The notes under the pieces: generated by a model
The model's database searches: none
What the model was told of the DNA's origin: nothing
The model's input: the letters and a program-made list of their open reading frames with translations, nothing else
In this document: one piece after another, positions 1 to 11,120 of the stretch
Layout: every line of letters begins with the position of its first letter
Position numbering within the stretch: the first letter of the stretch is position 1
Program-made: the position numbers and the translations under genes
Assembly (NCBI RefSeq): GCF_010389155.1
Contig: NC_057769.1
Span: forward strand, 16,244,735-16,308,734
Reading direction: 5' to 3'
DNA: 64,000 nt
Source: Erigeron canadensis
Taxonomy: Eukaryota; Streptophyta; Magnoliopsida; Asterales; Asteraceae

Positions 1-677
1 CTTTTCTTAGCTAGGTTTATAATTTAGTGGAGGGTCTTAAGATGTAAGAAACTAACAAGTTAAATTGACTTGAGGCACTGGTATGTAGTTGTCTCCTTTT
101 TTTTATGGTGGCAATATAGATCATTTTATTATTGTACTTAAAGTTAATAGGAACTCAAATAGTCAATAGAATACATCATGTTGCGGTGGAATTTGGCAGT
201 TTGTCAGACAGGAATTCAATTTCCAATTGGGTAGTTTTACCAACAGTAGTTTATAGTCTTCGTTTTTCCAATGTTGTAAATGACTACTATATTAATTATC
301 AATATATTTAACCCTTGGTTATATCTTCTTTAAACCTGCTCAACCTGCATGACCCATATCTTTTTAGTAAAGATTTTCAATTTGATTAGTTGTCCCATTA
401 CCATTACGACTAAAGCAATGATAGATTTAGCCACTGGGTTAGAAAAAGAGTTATGTTTGGCTTACTAGGGACGTATGTGATTCAATGGGTTAGAATTTGT
501 TTTCAAATACCTAGCAAGTAATGAAAGTCTGAAACTTTTCATGTTAAAGTAGAGAGTTATTCAGGAATGACTCCTCACAAAGCATTGCTCAATGGTTCTG
601 TCTAGAAATGGAAAATGGGTGAGTTTGGCTGGATTGGAACACTTTTTGTTCATCGTTAGTATATTTCTGTGATATTG
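1..677. other. No gene recognised
   Basis: AT-rich sequence without an open frame of note on either strand. A short plus-strand peptide near 568-660 has a faint retrotransposon-integrase flavour but is too short and interrupted to call. It may be intron or upstream DNA of the exonuclease gene whose last exons begin at 4367. Confidence 0.4.
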
Positions 678-1795
678 TGATGCGTAAAACATGCAAATCT
701 AAGCACAACGGAAGTTAATAACAACTTGAAGCTACTATTTTTAGTATTTTCTGGATTTTTAATGAAATAAAACAACAAAATAAGCTAAATAAATAAAAGG
801 ATAGATTAAATAATCCACCATCAAGATTCGTAAAGACCAAGCCACCGGAATCAAGGATAAAGGAAACACTCAAACCCACTACTATGTTTGATAAAGATCG
901 AGTCACCACAAACACAGATAAAGGAATCGAAGATTTTGGATCTCACCACTATATTTGATAAAGGACGAACCACCACAAATATAGATAAAGGGATCACTCT
1001 AAGCCATCAAGATCAAAGATCTATAAAGGTAAATGAAGATTTTTGTAAGAAATAGAGGTTGCTCTATTAATTCATTCAATTTAACATCAAAACTCCCTTT
1101 TCAAATAAGAAATACAACCCATATTTATAGCCACATAAACTATTTCTTAGGAATTAACGTGATAATAATAAAATAATAAAAAGCTGTCATGGGCAAAGGA
1201 CAACCACTAATTTATTAGGCAATAGGAAATGGATATGCAAAGCTTCTAGAAAGATTCCTTCTGCACATGGCTCACAAACCGTTAGGATTAACGTTGTCAC
1301 ATGCTCCTTTATTCTTCCTGTCAACAGTTGTCATTCTTTCTTTATTGGGCCCACAAACATGTGACTGAAACAAACTTTATTGAAAACTGGAACTTAAATC
1401 TAAAGCATCCATCTGGAGACTTAAATCTGGAGCATCCATCTAGAGACTAAACTGGAGCTGGTCACTGGAGTGCTTTAGTGGTAAACTTCACTGGTGGATC
1501 ACTACTGGCTTTATCCGGAGAAACACGCCACTGGAGAAGTGTTACAACTGGTGGTTGAACTGGCTCAATGAACACTTGTCTGAAACGGGCTATTGCTGGC
1601 AGAATTAGCATGGCCTGTTCAGATGGCATTATTCGTTCAGAATCTCCCTTCAGTTCAGATAACCCCTTCAGCTCAGAAATTGACTTCAGTTCAGACGACT
1701 TCTTCAGTTCAGTAGATTTACTTAGTTCACTGGCGTCAGTCAGTTCAGTGAATCTGGACATTTCCACATCATTTTGTCTCAAATATAATTAAAAA
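678..1795 (-). mobile_element. Candidate Ty1/copia (SIRE-like) LTR remnant
   Basis: The stretch resembles in style the LTRs of the two copia elements farther right. It has many CTGGAG, ACTGG and TTCAG words, a short block that reads as an antisense leader (TTTATAGCC near 1120-1130), and a repetitive 1640-1760 tract of TTCAGTTCAG-type units. A direct repeat of about 55 bp sits at roughly 880-1000, built on TTTGATAAAG and CACCACAAA. No internal coding region, primer-binding site or target duplication was found, so it would be a solo or truncated LTR. The boundaries are guesses, and the antisense frame over 1462-1782 (repeated Ser-Glu-Leu-Lys) is probably a by-product of the repeat. Confidence 0.33.
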
Positions 1796-2574
1796 AAGTT
1801 AATTTAGTTTCAATAGTTATCTTATTCCTTTACATAAACGATTTTCGAGATTATGTGCATTGACGTTGCCTTTACATGACATTCTACCAATTTATTTCAA
1901 GCTAATTTTGTTAGTTTTATTTACATGTTTGACTAGTTAGATTTATAAGTTACCTATTGTGACCGATTTATAAGTGTAGGTTGAACTTGTTATATTTTGT
2001 AGTTTGATTTTAAGTATCAAATGTATAATGGAAGCCTTGATTCCTGCATAATAAAACACTCAAAACAGATAATATGGCTTGTTAATTTTACAAATACAAT
2101 GGGTAATCAGACGAAAAATGCATTACATAGTCGATACCATGGCTAGAGGGGGCTACTTATTTTGTCATCTCTTTGGTTTAAACATCTATCATTATATCAT
2201 GCTTTCTATAATCAACCAAATTTATTTACATCAAATGATTTTAAATCCTCAGTAGATGTGCAAAGTATTGTTCTTATAAAAAGAAACTACTTTATTAAAT
2301 ACCTAATTTGTGGGGGATTCAAAATGGATTTTTGGGTAAAGGAAAGATATAATCCCCCCCCCCCCTAAATTAATTAAATTCCAACACCCGGGAACAGTTA
2401 CAATCAAGTAGTGTGACACTATTAAAATAGTTCAAATATGGGACATGCCCTATATATGTAAACAAATAATAACCATCAGGAACTATCTAAAACACTAGCC
2501 TATCTATAATCAATACAAAATAGACAAAAAGATATATAAAAACCTAACCAGCCATCCCTTTGAAAACGCACTTC
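1796..2574. other. No gene seen; 15-C homopolymer
   Basis: AT-rich spacer with no supported gene. It contains a run of about 15 C residues at roughly 2351-2365, a common assembly and sequencing trouble spot. Confidence 0.5.
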
Positions 2575-4010
2575 AATGGATTGATGCCTCCCCAGGTATC
2601 TCAATACGCTCATCTACGTCATTATCAAAATCATCTGTATCAACGGATAGATGTATACTAGAAAGTCCAGAGTGCCCAGTTTTCTTTAAATCTTCATTTC
2701 CCTCCACTTCCACATATATTGAGTTATTGGTGTTATCACCATAATAAGTTAAGAGCTCATATTGATTCTTTGAAATAAAAGAAGCTTTAGAAGTTCTTTA
2801 ATATTTGTGGTTGGTTTAGTTATAGGACAATAAAGCATCTCAGGCTTCTGATTATTCAGATGCAAGTCTTTCTGCTGATGGTTCACCTTCTTTTTCTTTT
2901 TAACCTTTTGAAAGTCATTTGTGACTGTAGTTGGTTTTTGGTTTCCACACATATTTAACTTTCATTGTTTCTTTTACATAACTCCCGCCTTCTAGGTTTG
3001 GAATTGCTATTGTTAGCTCAACTTTAAAGTCTTTTTCAGCTAAAATCTCAACTAGTGCCTTCTACTTTGAACTACTATCACTGATTCCTTAGGAAGGACA
3101 CATCTACATCATCCATCCTCTCGTCCAGTTCAAGAATAGGAAAGTTAACTTGATTTTTACTGTCTCCTAAGAGTTTAGAAGCATAAGAACCAGATTTTTC
3201 CCCATTGAATACCAGTCTTTTGCCCAAGGGTGGTCTTATTTTTGTCAACCTGGATATGTTCGTGTGCAAGTGTAGACGAATTAAGATCCTCATTGAGAGG
3301 AGATGCCTCCTCCTTATATGGAAGAGTAAACCTTACCTGTGGAGTACTTTGTTCCAGTTTGCCATTACCGTTTTATTCTCTCGGGAGTGTCCCTTCTGGC
3401 AACAACAATACCCAATCCTTGCATAAGCGGGGTATAGAGGAGGTTGGATGTAGAGAGTCTTTCCTCTATTCAAAGGTACGGAGAGACTGCTTTCATATGG
3501 ACCTCCAGGCAAACAGTGGAGATCACTCTAAGTAAGCATACCTATCGGCTGAGTATGACATGGCTACTTTAAGAAATAGATTAGAATAGCAATAAATACA
3601 GCCTTAGAGAATATCCAACAAAACATAACATATGATCTTGCTCGTTTCTACCCATGATGAGTCATACCCACTATCAATAGGTCCCTTACTTAACCACACT
3701 ATATGAGATGAAACTCTAGGAGTTTTAGTATAGTAGTGGAAGGAATACCACCAACTAGGGTTTCGACTTGATTTTCAAATGGGCTAGATGCGGATTCCGA
3801 CGAAGAATTCATTTGATCATCGTTAGCCTTTGTTCTTGATAGAATCCGTCCCATACTTTTTTTAGCAATTTTTAAAATTTCCACCATTATTAGGGCTTCC
3901 ACCTTTATTATTTTTCTTCTTTGATGACATACTCATCACACCTTCCTTTAGTTCATTAAATCTTTCTTCAATTCCTTGAAGATTTAGCAGAAACTCTCTT
4001 CATACAAATC
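2575..4010 (-). pseudogene. Decayed minus-strand coding-like stretch, unknown family
   Basis: Read on the minus strand, several short open segments in shifting frames look protein-like rather than random. Near 3900-4010 there is a segment with LQGIEERFNELKEGV, a possible coiled coil, followed by a Ser/Asn-rich linker. At 3078-3293 there is a segment with LELDERMDDVDVSFL. At 2580-2740 an acidic segment ends in DERIEIPGEASIH and a stop. Frameshifts and stops separate them. A decayed retrotransposon gag or a captured gene fragment would both fit. No catalytic motif is visible, and I do not recognise the family. Confidence 0.28.
3395..3535 (+). mobile_element. SINE-like element (tRNA-derived plant type)
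   Basis: The segment holds, in order, ACAATACCCAATCC, a GGGGTATAGAGGAGGTTG block, GATGTAGAGAGTCTTTCCTC and GGACCTCC. The same ordered blocks recur at 57541-57700. They resemble the body of the widespread plant SINE that carries a GTAGAC...CTTACC...GAGAGNCTG...CC consensus. No poly(A) or poly(T) tail or target duplication was pinned down, so the ends are approximate and the copy is old. Confidence 0.5.
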
Positions 4011-4366
4011 AAAAACCATGCAAACTAGATCACCTAGTAATCACGAATCCAACAAAGAAGAAAAAAAATAACACCTAATAATACTAAATAGATAATGATT
4101 TTTGTTATTGATTTAATCAGATTGATAACCTTAGGTTACAATCACTATTTGATGTATAATTCGTTCGAAATAGGAAGGACGGCCAAAAATCTCCATTTAG
4201 AGAGAAAGAAATAGGGTTTTTGTCATCTTTGATTTCATGATCCAGAATGGATTGCATGTATGTTTTTGCTCACTTTGTAGAAAGCAGAATGGAGGGTTAA
4301 TTTATTGATGGTAACTGAATTTTTGTTTGATATTGTCTATAATAAGTGTTTATTTGCATATTCCAG

Positions 4367-6778
4367 GTAGACAGAGGAGTTACTCTTAGTGAAGCTCTCC
4401 TTCGACATGATAAATGGCTTGAGAAGAAGGGAATAAAGAATGCCAACTTTGCTGTGGTTACTTGGTCAAACTGGGACTGTCGAGTCATGCTAGAATCAGA
4501 ATGCAGATTCAAGAAAATTCGTAAGCCTCCTTATTTTAACCGGTAAGTTTTGTAGTTGCCATAGCCCATAATATCATCAAAAACAAATACGTGGAATATT
4601 CAGTTTTCTTATATTCACACCATTCCACAGGTTTCTGAGCTTCACATAACTTTTGGAGGTGGAAAACGAACCTATTTGTGCTATCAATTAGGACTTTCTT
4701 ATTCGAAATTTCAAAATCGTATCTTTTGTGCCATAAAGCATACAACCTATTTGTGCAAAAATGTACTTTTGCAAAGTTATATTTATACCAAAGGTGTATA
4801 TTGTTTAAAAAATATTAGAAGGTTTTGGCATGGGACGGTTTGATGCGAAACACTTTCCGCCAATCAGTAAAATTGCTAAAAAACTTATAATTGCTAGGCG
4901 CTTTTTAAAAATACAATTACCAAATATGTTATGTATGTAACCCTAAGTAGTTAAGGACCGAAATTTATGTGTTTCGGTCAAGGACTGGTATTTGAAATAT
5001 CGATTATTTCAGTGGTATTTCGGCGGTATTTCGGTAATTTTAATATTATGCAAAATATTATATATAATTATATATATACCAAAAAGATTGCAATTATACA
5101 CACAAATAGAAATTATATAAAGTTAATACTTAATCTAAATATCAAAATCAAGCTTAAAATTGTCAATATTTTATAAAATAAGTGTTAATACTTGCAAAAA
5201 TTAGTGTTTCTTTTGTTGTTTTTTAGTTTGGATTTAAAAAAATTAAATAATAAAAAAAACCTGAAAAACTGGTATACCACCGAAATTTGGACCGAAATTA
5301 TTTTTTTTAAATTTCATAGAAAATCTTGGTATCGAAATTTTGGACAAAAACCTAGACCGGTATACCAGTGGAGGACCGAAAACCAAAATTCCACCGGTAT
5401 ACCACTCGAAATTGACTACATAGATGTAACCTTTCACTACTCTGCTCTTTTTTTTATTTCATTAAACCTGTTTGACATTCTAGAGAGAAAACACAACCCA
5501 ATCCAATCCAGTTCAGTTATTTGGTCTGAATCACATCAAACCACACACTTCGGCAACTTTATCAAGTCGTTATGCCTGTTCTACTTTTAGCCGAAGGTTT
5601 TTTTATGTTTGTACGCTATTTGATACGAACCCATCCCATAATAGGCTCGTATCATGTCATAAGCTAGGTGTAGAACTCACTCCCAAAAGCTAGCTCAAAG
5701 GAGGAGGGGACACCTAGGCTTATAAACCACCAACCAATCCCATACTTGGCCGATGTGGGATCATATCAATACCCCACCCTTTGAAGAGCCAACGTCCTCG
5801 TTGGTCACGGTCGGCACCCTTCTCCTTAGGTCCAAGCCACCATTCCATAGGCCACCACTCTGAGCGTTAGAACCTCGAAAGGTAGGGCTAGCTCTGATAC
5901 CAATTGATACGAACCCATCCCATAATAGGCTCGTATCATGTCATAAGCTAGGTGTAGAACTCACTCCCAAAAGCTAGCTCAAAGGAGGAGGGGACACCTA
6001 GGCTTATAAACCACAAACCAATCCCATACTTGGCCGATGTGGGATCATATCAATAACCTGGCTCTGATACCAATTGATACGTATCAAAGTAAATAAACAG
6101 ATAGTACTTACAATTCGAGAAGAGGATCATATCACTATTTGACCCATTATTATTATTAGAGATAAAGTATAACCTGAATTTGCTCATCTGTTGTTAGAAT
6201 TGCTACTTGTAGCAAATATTGTTAAACCTAAATGCTCAACTTTGATTAGACAAATGCTTCAACCACTTGTGTCCCTGCGTTACTTCTTACACCCTTATTT
6301 TTGTTTGTGATGGGCCAGATGGATCAACTTAAAAGTACCATTTTGGGAGGTCTTTGGTGGTGCAAAGTGCAATTTAAAGGAAGCAGTGCAAATGGCAGGT
6401 CTATCATGGCAGGGTCGACCTCACTGCGGTTTAGATGATGCCAAGAACACTGCTCGCCAGCTTGCTCTCATGATGCACAAAGGTATTAAGTTCTCCATCA
6501 CCAATTCTTTAATGTGTCAGTCTGCCGAACACCACACGTTTGCCTACAAGCCGCCATTTGGACCAATCCCTTTTCCACCACATCATCATCACCTACCACC
6601 ACACAAACCAAAGGACCTGCACTTAATTCCAATATTTCATCCTTGCTGTTACTGTGGAGTGAAAAGCAGCAAAGGAATGGTTTGTAAACCAGGCCCAAAA
6701 CAAGGTAGCTGCTTTTTTGGGTGCGGGAACTGGACTTCCGTCAGAGGTGCTCGTTGCCATTTCTTTGAATGGGCCTGA
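4367..6778 (+). CDS. ERI1-like 3'-5' exonuclease with GRF zinc finger, last two exons
   Basis: Two exons encode the C-terminal part of a DEDDh-family exoribonuclease of the ERI1/3'hExo type. Exon 4367-4542 follows ATATTCCAG and ends before GTAAGT. Exon 6319-6778 follows GGGCCAG and runs to TGA. A shared Arg codon (CG|A) joins them in frame. The first exon carries TWSNWDCRVMLESE with the motif II Asp. The second carries PHCGLDDAKNTARQLA, with the motif III His and Asp. A His/Pro-rich linker (FPPHHHHLPPHKP) precedes a zf-GRF finger starting at HPCCYCGVKSSKG and ending FGCGNW...CHFFEWA. Motif I (DFEAT), expected near the N terminus, was not found upstream in the window, so the 5' exons lie outside or are lost. 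Family members trim histone mRNA, 5.8S rRNA or small RNAs; the substrate here is unknown. Confidence 0.85.
4880..5440. repeat. Inverted-repeat block, possible degenerate MITE
   Basis: Within the exonuclease intron, the left part has repeated GGTATTTCGG words near 4975-5040. The right part has CCGGTATACC, GGACCGAAA and CCGAAATT words on the opposite sense near 5260-5420, so the two halves are loosely self-complementary. The middle is a TA-rich tract. No exact terminal inverted repeat or target duplication was identified. The long open frame at 5192-5590 over this block is low-complexity and probably not coding. Confidence 0.4.
5621..6134 (-). mobile_element. TRIM (miniature LTR retrotransposon), tandem form
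   Basis: Two 148-bp LTRs (5621-5768 and 5905-6052) begin TGATACGAACCC and end GATCATATCA, with essentially one difference (CCACCAACC against CCACAAACC). Between them lie 136 bp without coding capacity. Next to the right LTR is GCTCTGATACCA (5890-5901), the complement of a primer-binding site for initiator tRNA-Met. Next to the left LTR is CCCCACCCTTT, a polypurine tract on the minus strand. After LTR2 a second primer-site copy (6061-6072) leads into a third, shrunken terminal segment (6077-6134) that again starts TGATACG and ends GATCATATCA. The whole unit is flanked by the direct repeat CTATT (5616-5620, 6135-6139), a 5-bp target duplication. It has no genes and must have moved with proteins of other elements. 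Confidence 0.88.
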
Positions 6779-7504
6779 AGAAGCAAAATACTTTTCTCCC
6801 CTTCATGGTCTCCATTTTAAGCTATGTGCAAGTTTTTGTAAAAAGATGGGAAAATGGAAGAAAAACAAAACAGGATATTTATCGTGTCATATTGAAGGGG
6901 GTGGAGTAAATATTTTATGCTAGGCTCTAAAACGCCACATGGTAAGTGGGGTGGCAGAAACTCCATTAAGTTGAGTAAGATTTTAGAGTTGTGACGAAAC
7001 TAGTAGAATGTAGTTGTCGGGGAATGCTTTTATTGCATACCTAGCTAATATCTAAAATAATCCATTAAAGGGCCTGGGGGGTATATGTTTTTTTGTTTGT
7101 GTGTTAACGAGTATAGTATGGTAAAAGGTAATTCTGAAAGCAGACTGGTGAAGACTGGTGAAGAAATTATACTGAATTTTAATTCTGCAGTATGATCATT
7201 ATTTCGAATATATTTTTATTCCTTTTCATTTGTATCCTGATCGAGTTTATTGACATGCTCTACATGACACAATCCAAATAAAATTAAATGAACATTGTTA
7301 GAATAACTACTATTATTAAATTTTTTTCTCTTAAGTGGCCCATTTTCTAACTAAACATTTTCATGCAAATAGTGAATCTATGTTTTGACTATTTGTATGT
7401 AGTTTCATAAAGGTTGCTTTTAGCGAGTTATTATGTAATATGTATGGGATCCTATACATAAATTGAATGTGGTAGTCAGCCACATTATTTGTATTTAAAC
7501 ACTT
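6779..7504 (+). other. 3' flank of the exonuclease gene; no other gene
   Basis: This stretch presumably holds the 3' UTR of the exonuclease gene. AAATAAAATT near 7277 could serve as a poly(A) signal. No other gene is visible. Confidence 0.4.
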
Positions 7505-7985
7505 TTATTCTAAGAGGCTGCCTAGTGGTACTCGTCCTCGGTTCGTTCGACTACATCGGACGAGTCCACACCGTTGAGTGGGACTCGTCCTTGATTTGTT
7601 CGAGTGCTCGTGCAGGGACGAATGGTGAGTGGCTTTATTTTTTATTCTTGTTTTTATTTTTAAATGCCAACGGCTATATTAATGGGAAAAGACAAACTTT
7701 TGAAGTTTCAAAAGTCGGCAAAAAAAGGTTGATCTAACGGCTTTTTTGACCAATTGTAGTTCAAAACTTTACAAGTTTAGTCCTTCAACGGCTAGTTTTT
7801 GAAAAAGCCTATATATACACCGTCATAAGCATTAGAACACACTAAACTTTCATTATTCAGATATATTAACATATACCAATCCATTTGAATCACAAATCAT
7901 GTCGAACTTCAACAAATAAAAAGCCGACGACTTCTTCTTTAACGTCGTGAACGATTTTAAGACCTTCCAACATGTTTTTATTAAC
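7505..7985 (+). mobile_element. Probable PIF/Harbinger 5'-end fragment
   Basis: A GAGGCTGCC start is followed by a CTCGTCC-rich leader, the spacer phrases CAACGGC and TCTAACGGC, and a TATATATAC box near 7810. An ATG at 7899 then opens a short frame (MSNFNK, stop, KADDFFFNVVNDF). The order of leader, TATA and short Asn/Asp/Phe-rich N terminus is like that of plant Harbinger elements, as in the transposase copy at 48.3-49.8 kb. The fragment runs into gypsy sequence near 7990. Family assignment is an inference. Confidence 0.35.
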
Positions 7986-7989
7986 TTGC

Positions 7990-8165
7990 TACAATGACTT
8001 ACATGATTCATTGAACCAAGGGTCGACTTGCCATAACTTTAGATGCATAACATATCTTACTAATAGCTCGACTCTTCGACTCAAAGCATCCACCATGACA
8101 TTAGCTTTTACTCGTATCGTGCTTGATTTCACATTGATATACGTCTAAAGATCATCAAAACAGAC
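7990..8165 (-). pseudogene. Ty3/gypsy RNase H-end fragment
   Basis: Minus-strand translation gives VYQCEIKHDTSKS in one frame and ANVMVDALSRRVELLV in the next. These match the gypsy consensus end of RNase H and connection (YxCEIxYHPGKANVVADALSR), split by a frameshift and a stop. Only about 55 codons remain, with no LTR attached. Confidence 0.55.
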
Positions 8166-8599
8166 ATAACTCAATATCTGTTTATGAAATCAACAAATTA
8201 ATGTTCTTTTCCTTAAACTAATATTCTATTAATAATGACACTGTTTCTTTTAGCATTTATCATGTAACGTCATTGCTTAACTACCTTACTCGTTTATTCA
8301 GTGTTCTTTATCGAACGTAGTTGAATCATCTTGGAAACTAGATTCTATTTTGACTATGTCTCTCGTGCAATAAGAACTTTTAATTACACAGTAAAATAAG
8401 AATTAACTATTATACGAAAAACACAACACACACACATACACTAAACATAAACGAATAACATAGTTACAAGAGATAAAGTTACTGCAGATTAGATTAGCTT
8501 AGCACTTACATAAGCTAACATGTGAGAAATAATTTTCTTACTATTAGTTGTGAACAGTGATCCATCGACGATTACCAATATATTTGTCCTCTTAAACAC

Positions 8600-8830
8600 T
8601 CGGTACTTTCAGTAAACACTTTCAGCATACCCTGGCCAATGACAATCTCCATGAAACTTGAGTAGCCGAATATCCCACATTATCAAGTTTGCGAACTTAA
8701 GTGACCCACAATCAGATATACTCTCACAATCGACACAAGCACTAAGATTAATACATTTGGTGAGTATAGGGAGAAAGCCTTTAAGAATCAAGTCAGCGTT
8801 GACAGGTCGGTGATTCCTTACACACAAAGT
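8600..8830 (-). pseudogene. Possible leucine-rich-repeat gene fragment
   Basis: A 72-codon minus-strand frame contains LKGFLPILTKCINLSACVD and DCGSLKFANL, with Leu/Cys spacing like F-box-associated leucine-rich repeats. It has no start context, no partner exons were seen and it is short, so it may be a chance frame or a captured fragment. Confidence 0.22.
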
Positions 8831-8902
8831 GACTTAACTTGACTCACGTATGGAAATATACTCAACACTATATAGTGCTATGTACTTGCATATATGTGAC
8901 AT

Positions 8903-9954
8903 GTGGTGAGTTATTTTGAGAACCACTAAAAAAAAAGAACGCGAGAACCAATCTGAGCCCTCCATTCATCAAAATCAAGAAGGGTATGATTGTCATTAAG
9001 AAAAAATCAACATCTCTTTCTTTCTCTCTCTTCTTATTAAATTAATAAAAATATCTAATTCATTAAAAAACTTTTATCTCACAAACCGTACATCGTTAGA
9101 CGAAAAAAAAGCATGGGTAGTCTTGAAATTTCGTCCTCTTTTATTAGATTTGCAATTCGATATACTTTTGAAGACTTTTTAAATTTCGTTTTTTTTCCCC
9201 ATCCCGTTGATCCTACACATGTGTATACATGTGTAGATTCATCCTACACATGTGTAGGTTGAACAAAAATTATGATTCAGAACGGGCTTCACCCTTAAAT
9301 ATATTCATAAACCAAAGCTAGTGGGGGTGATAGGTCATTGAGGGTGATAGTTCATAGGGTGATAGGTCATAAAGGGTGATAGGTCATAGGGGGTGACTGA
9401 TGATGGGTGATCTACCTAACGGGCTCCGCCCTTAGCCGCTATGGCCCCGCCATGGACTGACGGGCTCCGTCATGGATTGACGGGCTCCACCCTTAACTTT
9501 CATTGTTGTGTACATATGTTCATTCATCTTACACATGTGTAGGACAAGTGGAAAACACTAAAAGGTTTATCCTACACATGTGTAAACATCAAAGAATAAT
9601 AATTTACACATGTGTAAGATGAACGTAATGAAAAAAAACGAAACTTAAAAACTCGTCAAAAGTATGTCGAATTGCATCTCTAATGAAAGATGATGAAATT
9701 CTAAGACTACCCATGCTCTTCTTTTCGTTTAACGATTTACGGTTTGTGAGATAAAAGTTTTTTAGTGAATTAGATAAAAATATATTAATTTAATAAAATA
9801 AGAGAGAGAAAAAATAAAGAGAGTGACACAAATACTCCTCTAGTGTTGGGAGGGGTTTTTTGTTTTTAATCTAGTTCATCTATTTTTTTGATCCAAAGGT
9901 GGAGAGGGGTTCTTGAGTTCCTTTTTTTTAAGGGTTCTCAAATAACCCCTCCTC
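8903..9954. mobile_element. Mutator-type MITE, 1052 bp, perfect 10-bp target duplication
   Basis: A non-coding element with long terminal inverted repeats of roughly 300 bp. The left arm (GTTATTTTGAGAACCACT..., then TTTATCTCACAAACCGTA and AGCATGGGTAGTCTT) is mirrored on the right (...AAGACTACCCATGCT, TACGGTTTGTGAGATAAA, AGGGTTCTCAAATAAC). The direct repeat TATGTGACAT flanks it exactly (8893-8902 and 9955-9964), and 9-11 bp duplications are typical of Mutator-like elements. The core has several ACACATGTGT palindromes and short direct repeats of GGGTGATAGGTCAT and ACGGGCTCC type (9325-9500). There is no transposase, so it is non-autonomous. Confidence 0.85.
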
Positions 9955-9989
9955 TATGTGACATCATTTAAAGCACTTATGAAAACCCG

Positions 9990-11007
9990 TGACTTTCGAT
10001 AACACCCCGTTAAAGCGGAATACATGAGATGCATAGACTAATATAGTACATGCTCGACAGTCAAGATCATAACACACCATAATATTTGATAAGGCTAATA
10101 TGATTACATTGTTTAAGTACAAAAGTGAGACCACACAAGGTCAATCTAGTTATGAAAGTAACTATAGTACAATACGAATTTAAAAGATGCAAAAGACTCC
10201 AAGCTCCGAGACTAGAGAAACTTGGAAACATTGTCTACTGCTGATGACTTGAAAAGTATGAGTAAAAGAGTCAACTACAAAAGTAATTGAGTAAGTTACA
10301 GGTTTTTATGTATCAAACGTTGACGTTACTAATTTTGTTGTCCGGTTCTTTAGTTACTAAGTCTAGTTATGGTTTCACGGTAGCGGTAATGTACAGTATA
10401 GATATCCATTTAAGCGATCGATGTAAAGTAATGCGTACATGATGAAGTAACCGTTATGATAAGAGTGCAACACAGATATCTAAATCATGACATCAATGTA
10501 AAGCAGTTAAACAAGCATACAGTTATCAAGTTCAATAACTATGTAATGAAATATATGTTAATTAATATTATGATAGAGGTACTCAAGTTGCTAAGCCTTA
10601 GTCGTTCCACAACAAGTCCCATGTATGATCAGTACATGGGTTAGGTCGGATATTATGCACGTGCCAACTGGCAAGTGAAGGAAGGTTGGTCTGCCCTTAA
10701 TAGCGCTATTCATAAATACCCTAGGCTCTAATGAGTTAATAGAGAAAACACCGTCTTTCAGGTTTTCCTCAATGGGAAATAGTATCTTCATCATTAGTAC
10801 ATACAGTTCAATCACAGTGTTGCATACAGTTGCGTTTCATATACGGTTCTAGTTATTAGCATGTACACTTCAATAGCAACAACAATATGTTTCAATGTGA
10901 ATATAAATGCATAGAACATACAAGTTAAATACATTTACCAGTGTAAGTTCCACTTAAGTTGCATTTATATTGGGAAGCATTTTAGTTTCGTACTTACGAT
11001 AAAGTAC
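9990..11007. mobile_element. Probable Ty3/gypsy LTR fragment
   Basis: Starts with TAACACCCCGTTAAAGCGG, close to the TGTAACACCCC terminus of the two gypsy LTRs at 12917 and 46443. It is followed by about 1 kb of AT-rich DNA without genes and abuts a gypsy integrase remnant at 11008. The far end and the orientation are not resolved. Confidence 0.45.
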
Positions 11008-11120
11008 TGTTGAAACTCTCGTTGTGGAAAGGCACTGTCAGATTCAGCAAAAGAGGAAAACTAGCTCCTCGATACATTGGACCATACGAGATCATTCAAC
11101 GTATTGGGCTAGTCGCATAT
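11008..11120 (+). pseudogene. Ty3/gypsy integrase C-terminal fragment
   Basis: The plus strand reads LWKGTVRFSKRGKLAPRYIG then PYEIIQRIGLVAY and a stop. This is the gypsy integrase C-terminal block (PWKGVVRFGKRGKLxPRYIGPFEIxERIGPVAYRL). Only about 36 codons are left, and the same block occurs in frame in the gypsy copy at about 46.0 kb. Confidence 0.7.

Noticed and set aside
560..660. Plus-strand peptide MTPHKALLNGS that could be an integrase fragment
   Set aside because: Only a dozen residues match loosely, with a stop right after; too short to support a retrotransposon call.
5192..5590. 132-codon plus frame
   Set aside because: Low-complexity Lys/Asn/Phe composition over an AT-rich inverted-repeat block; no domain and no splice or start context.
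9325..9500. Short direct repeats that might suggest a CRISPR array
   Set aside because: Units are 9-14 bp, unequal and adjacent, without unique spacers, and lie in the core of a plant MITE.
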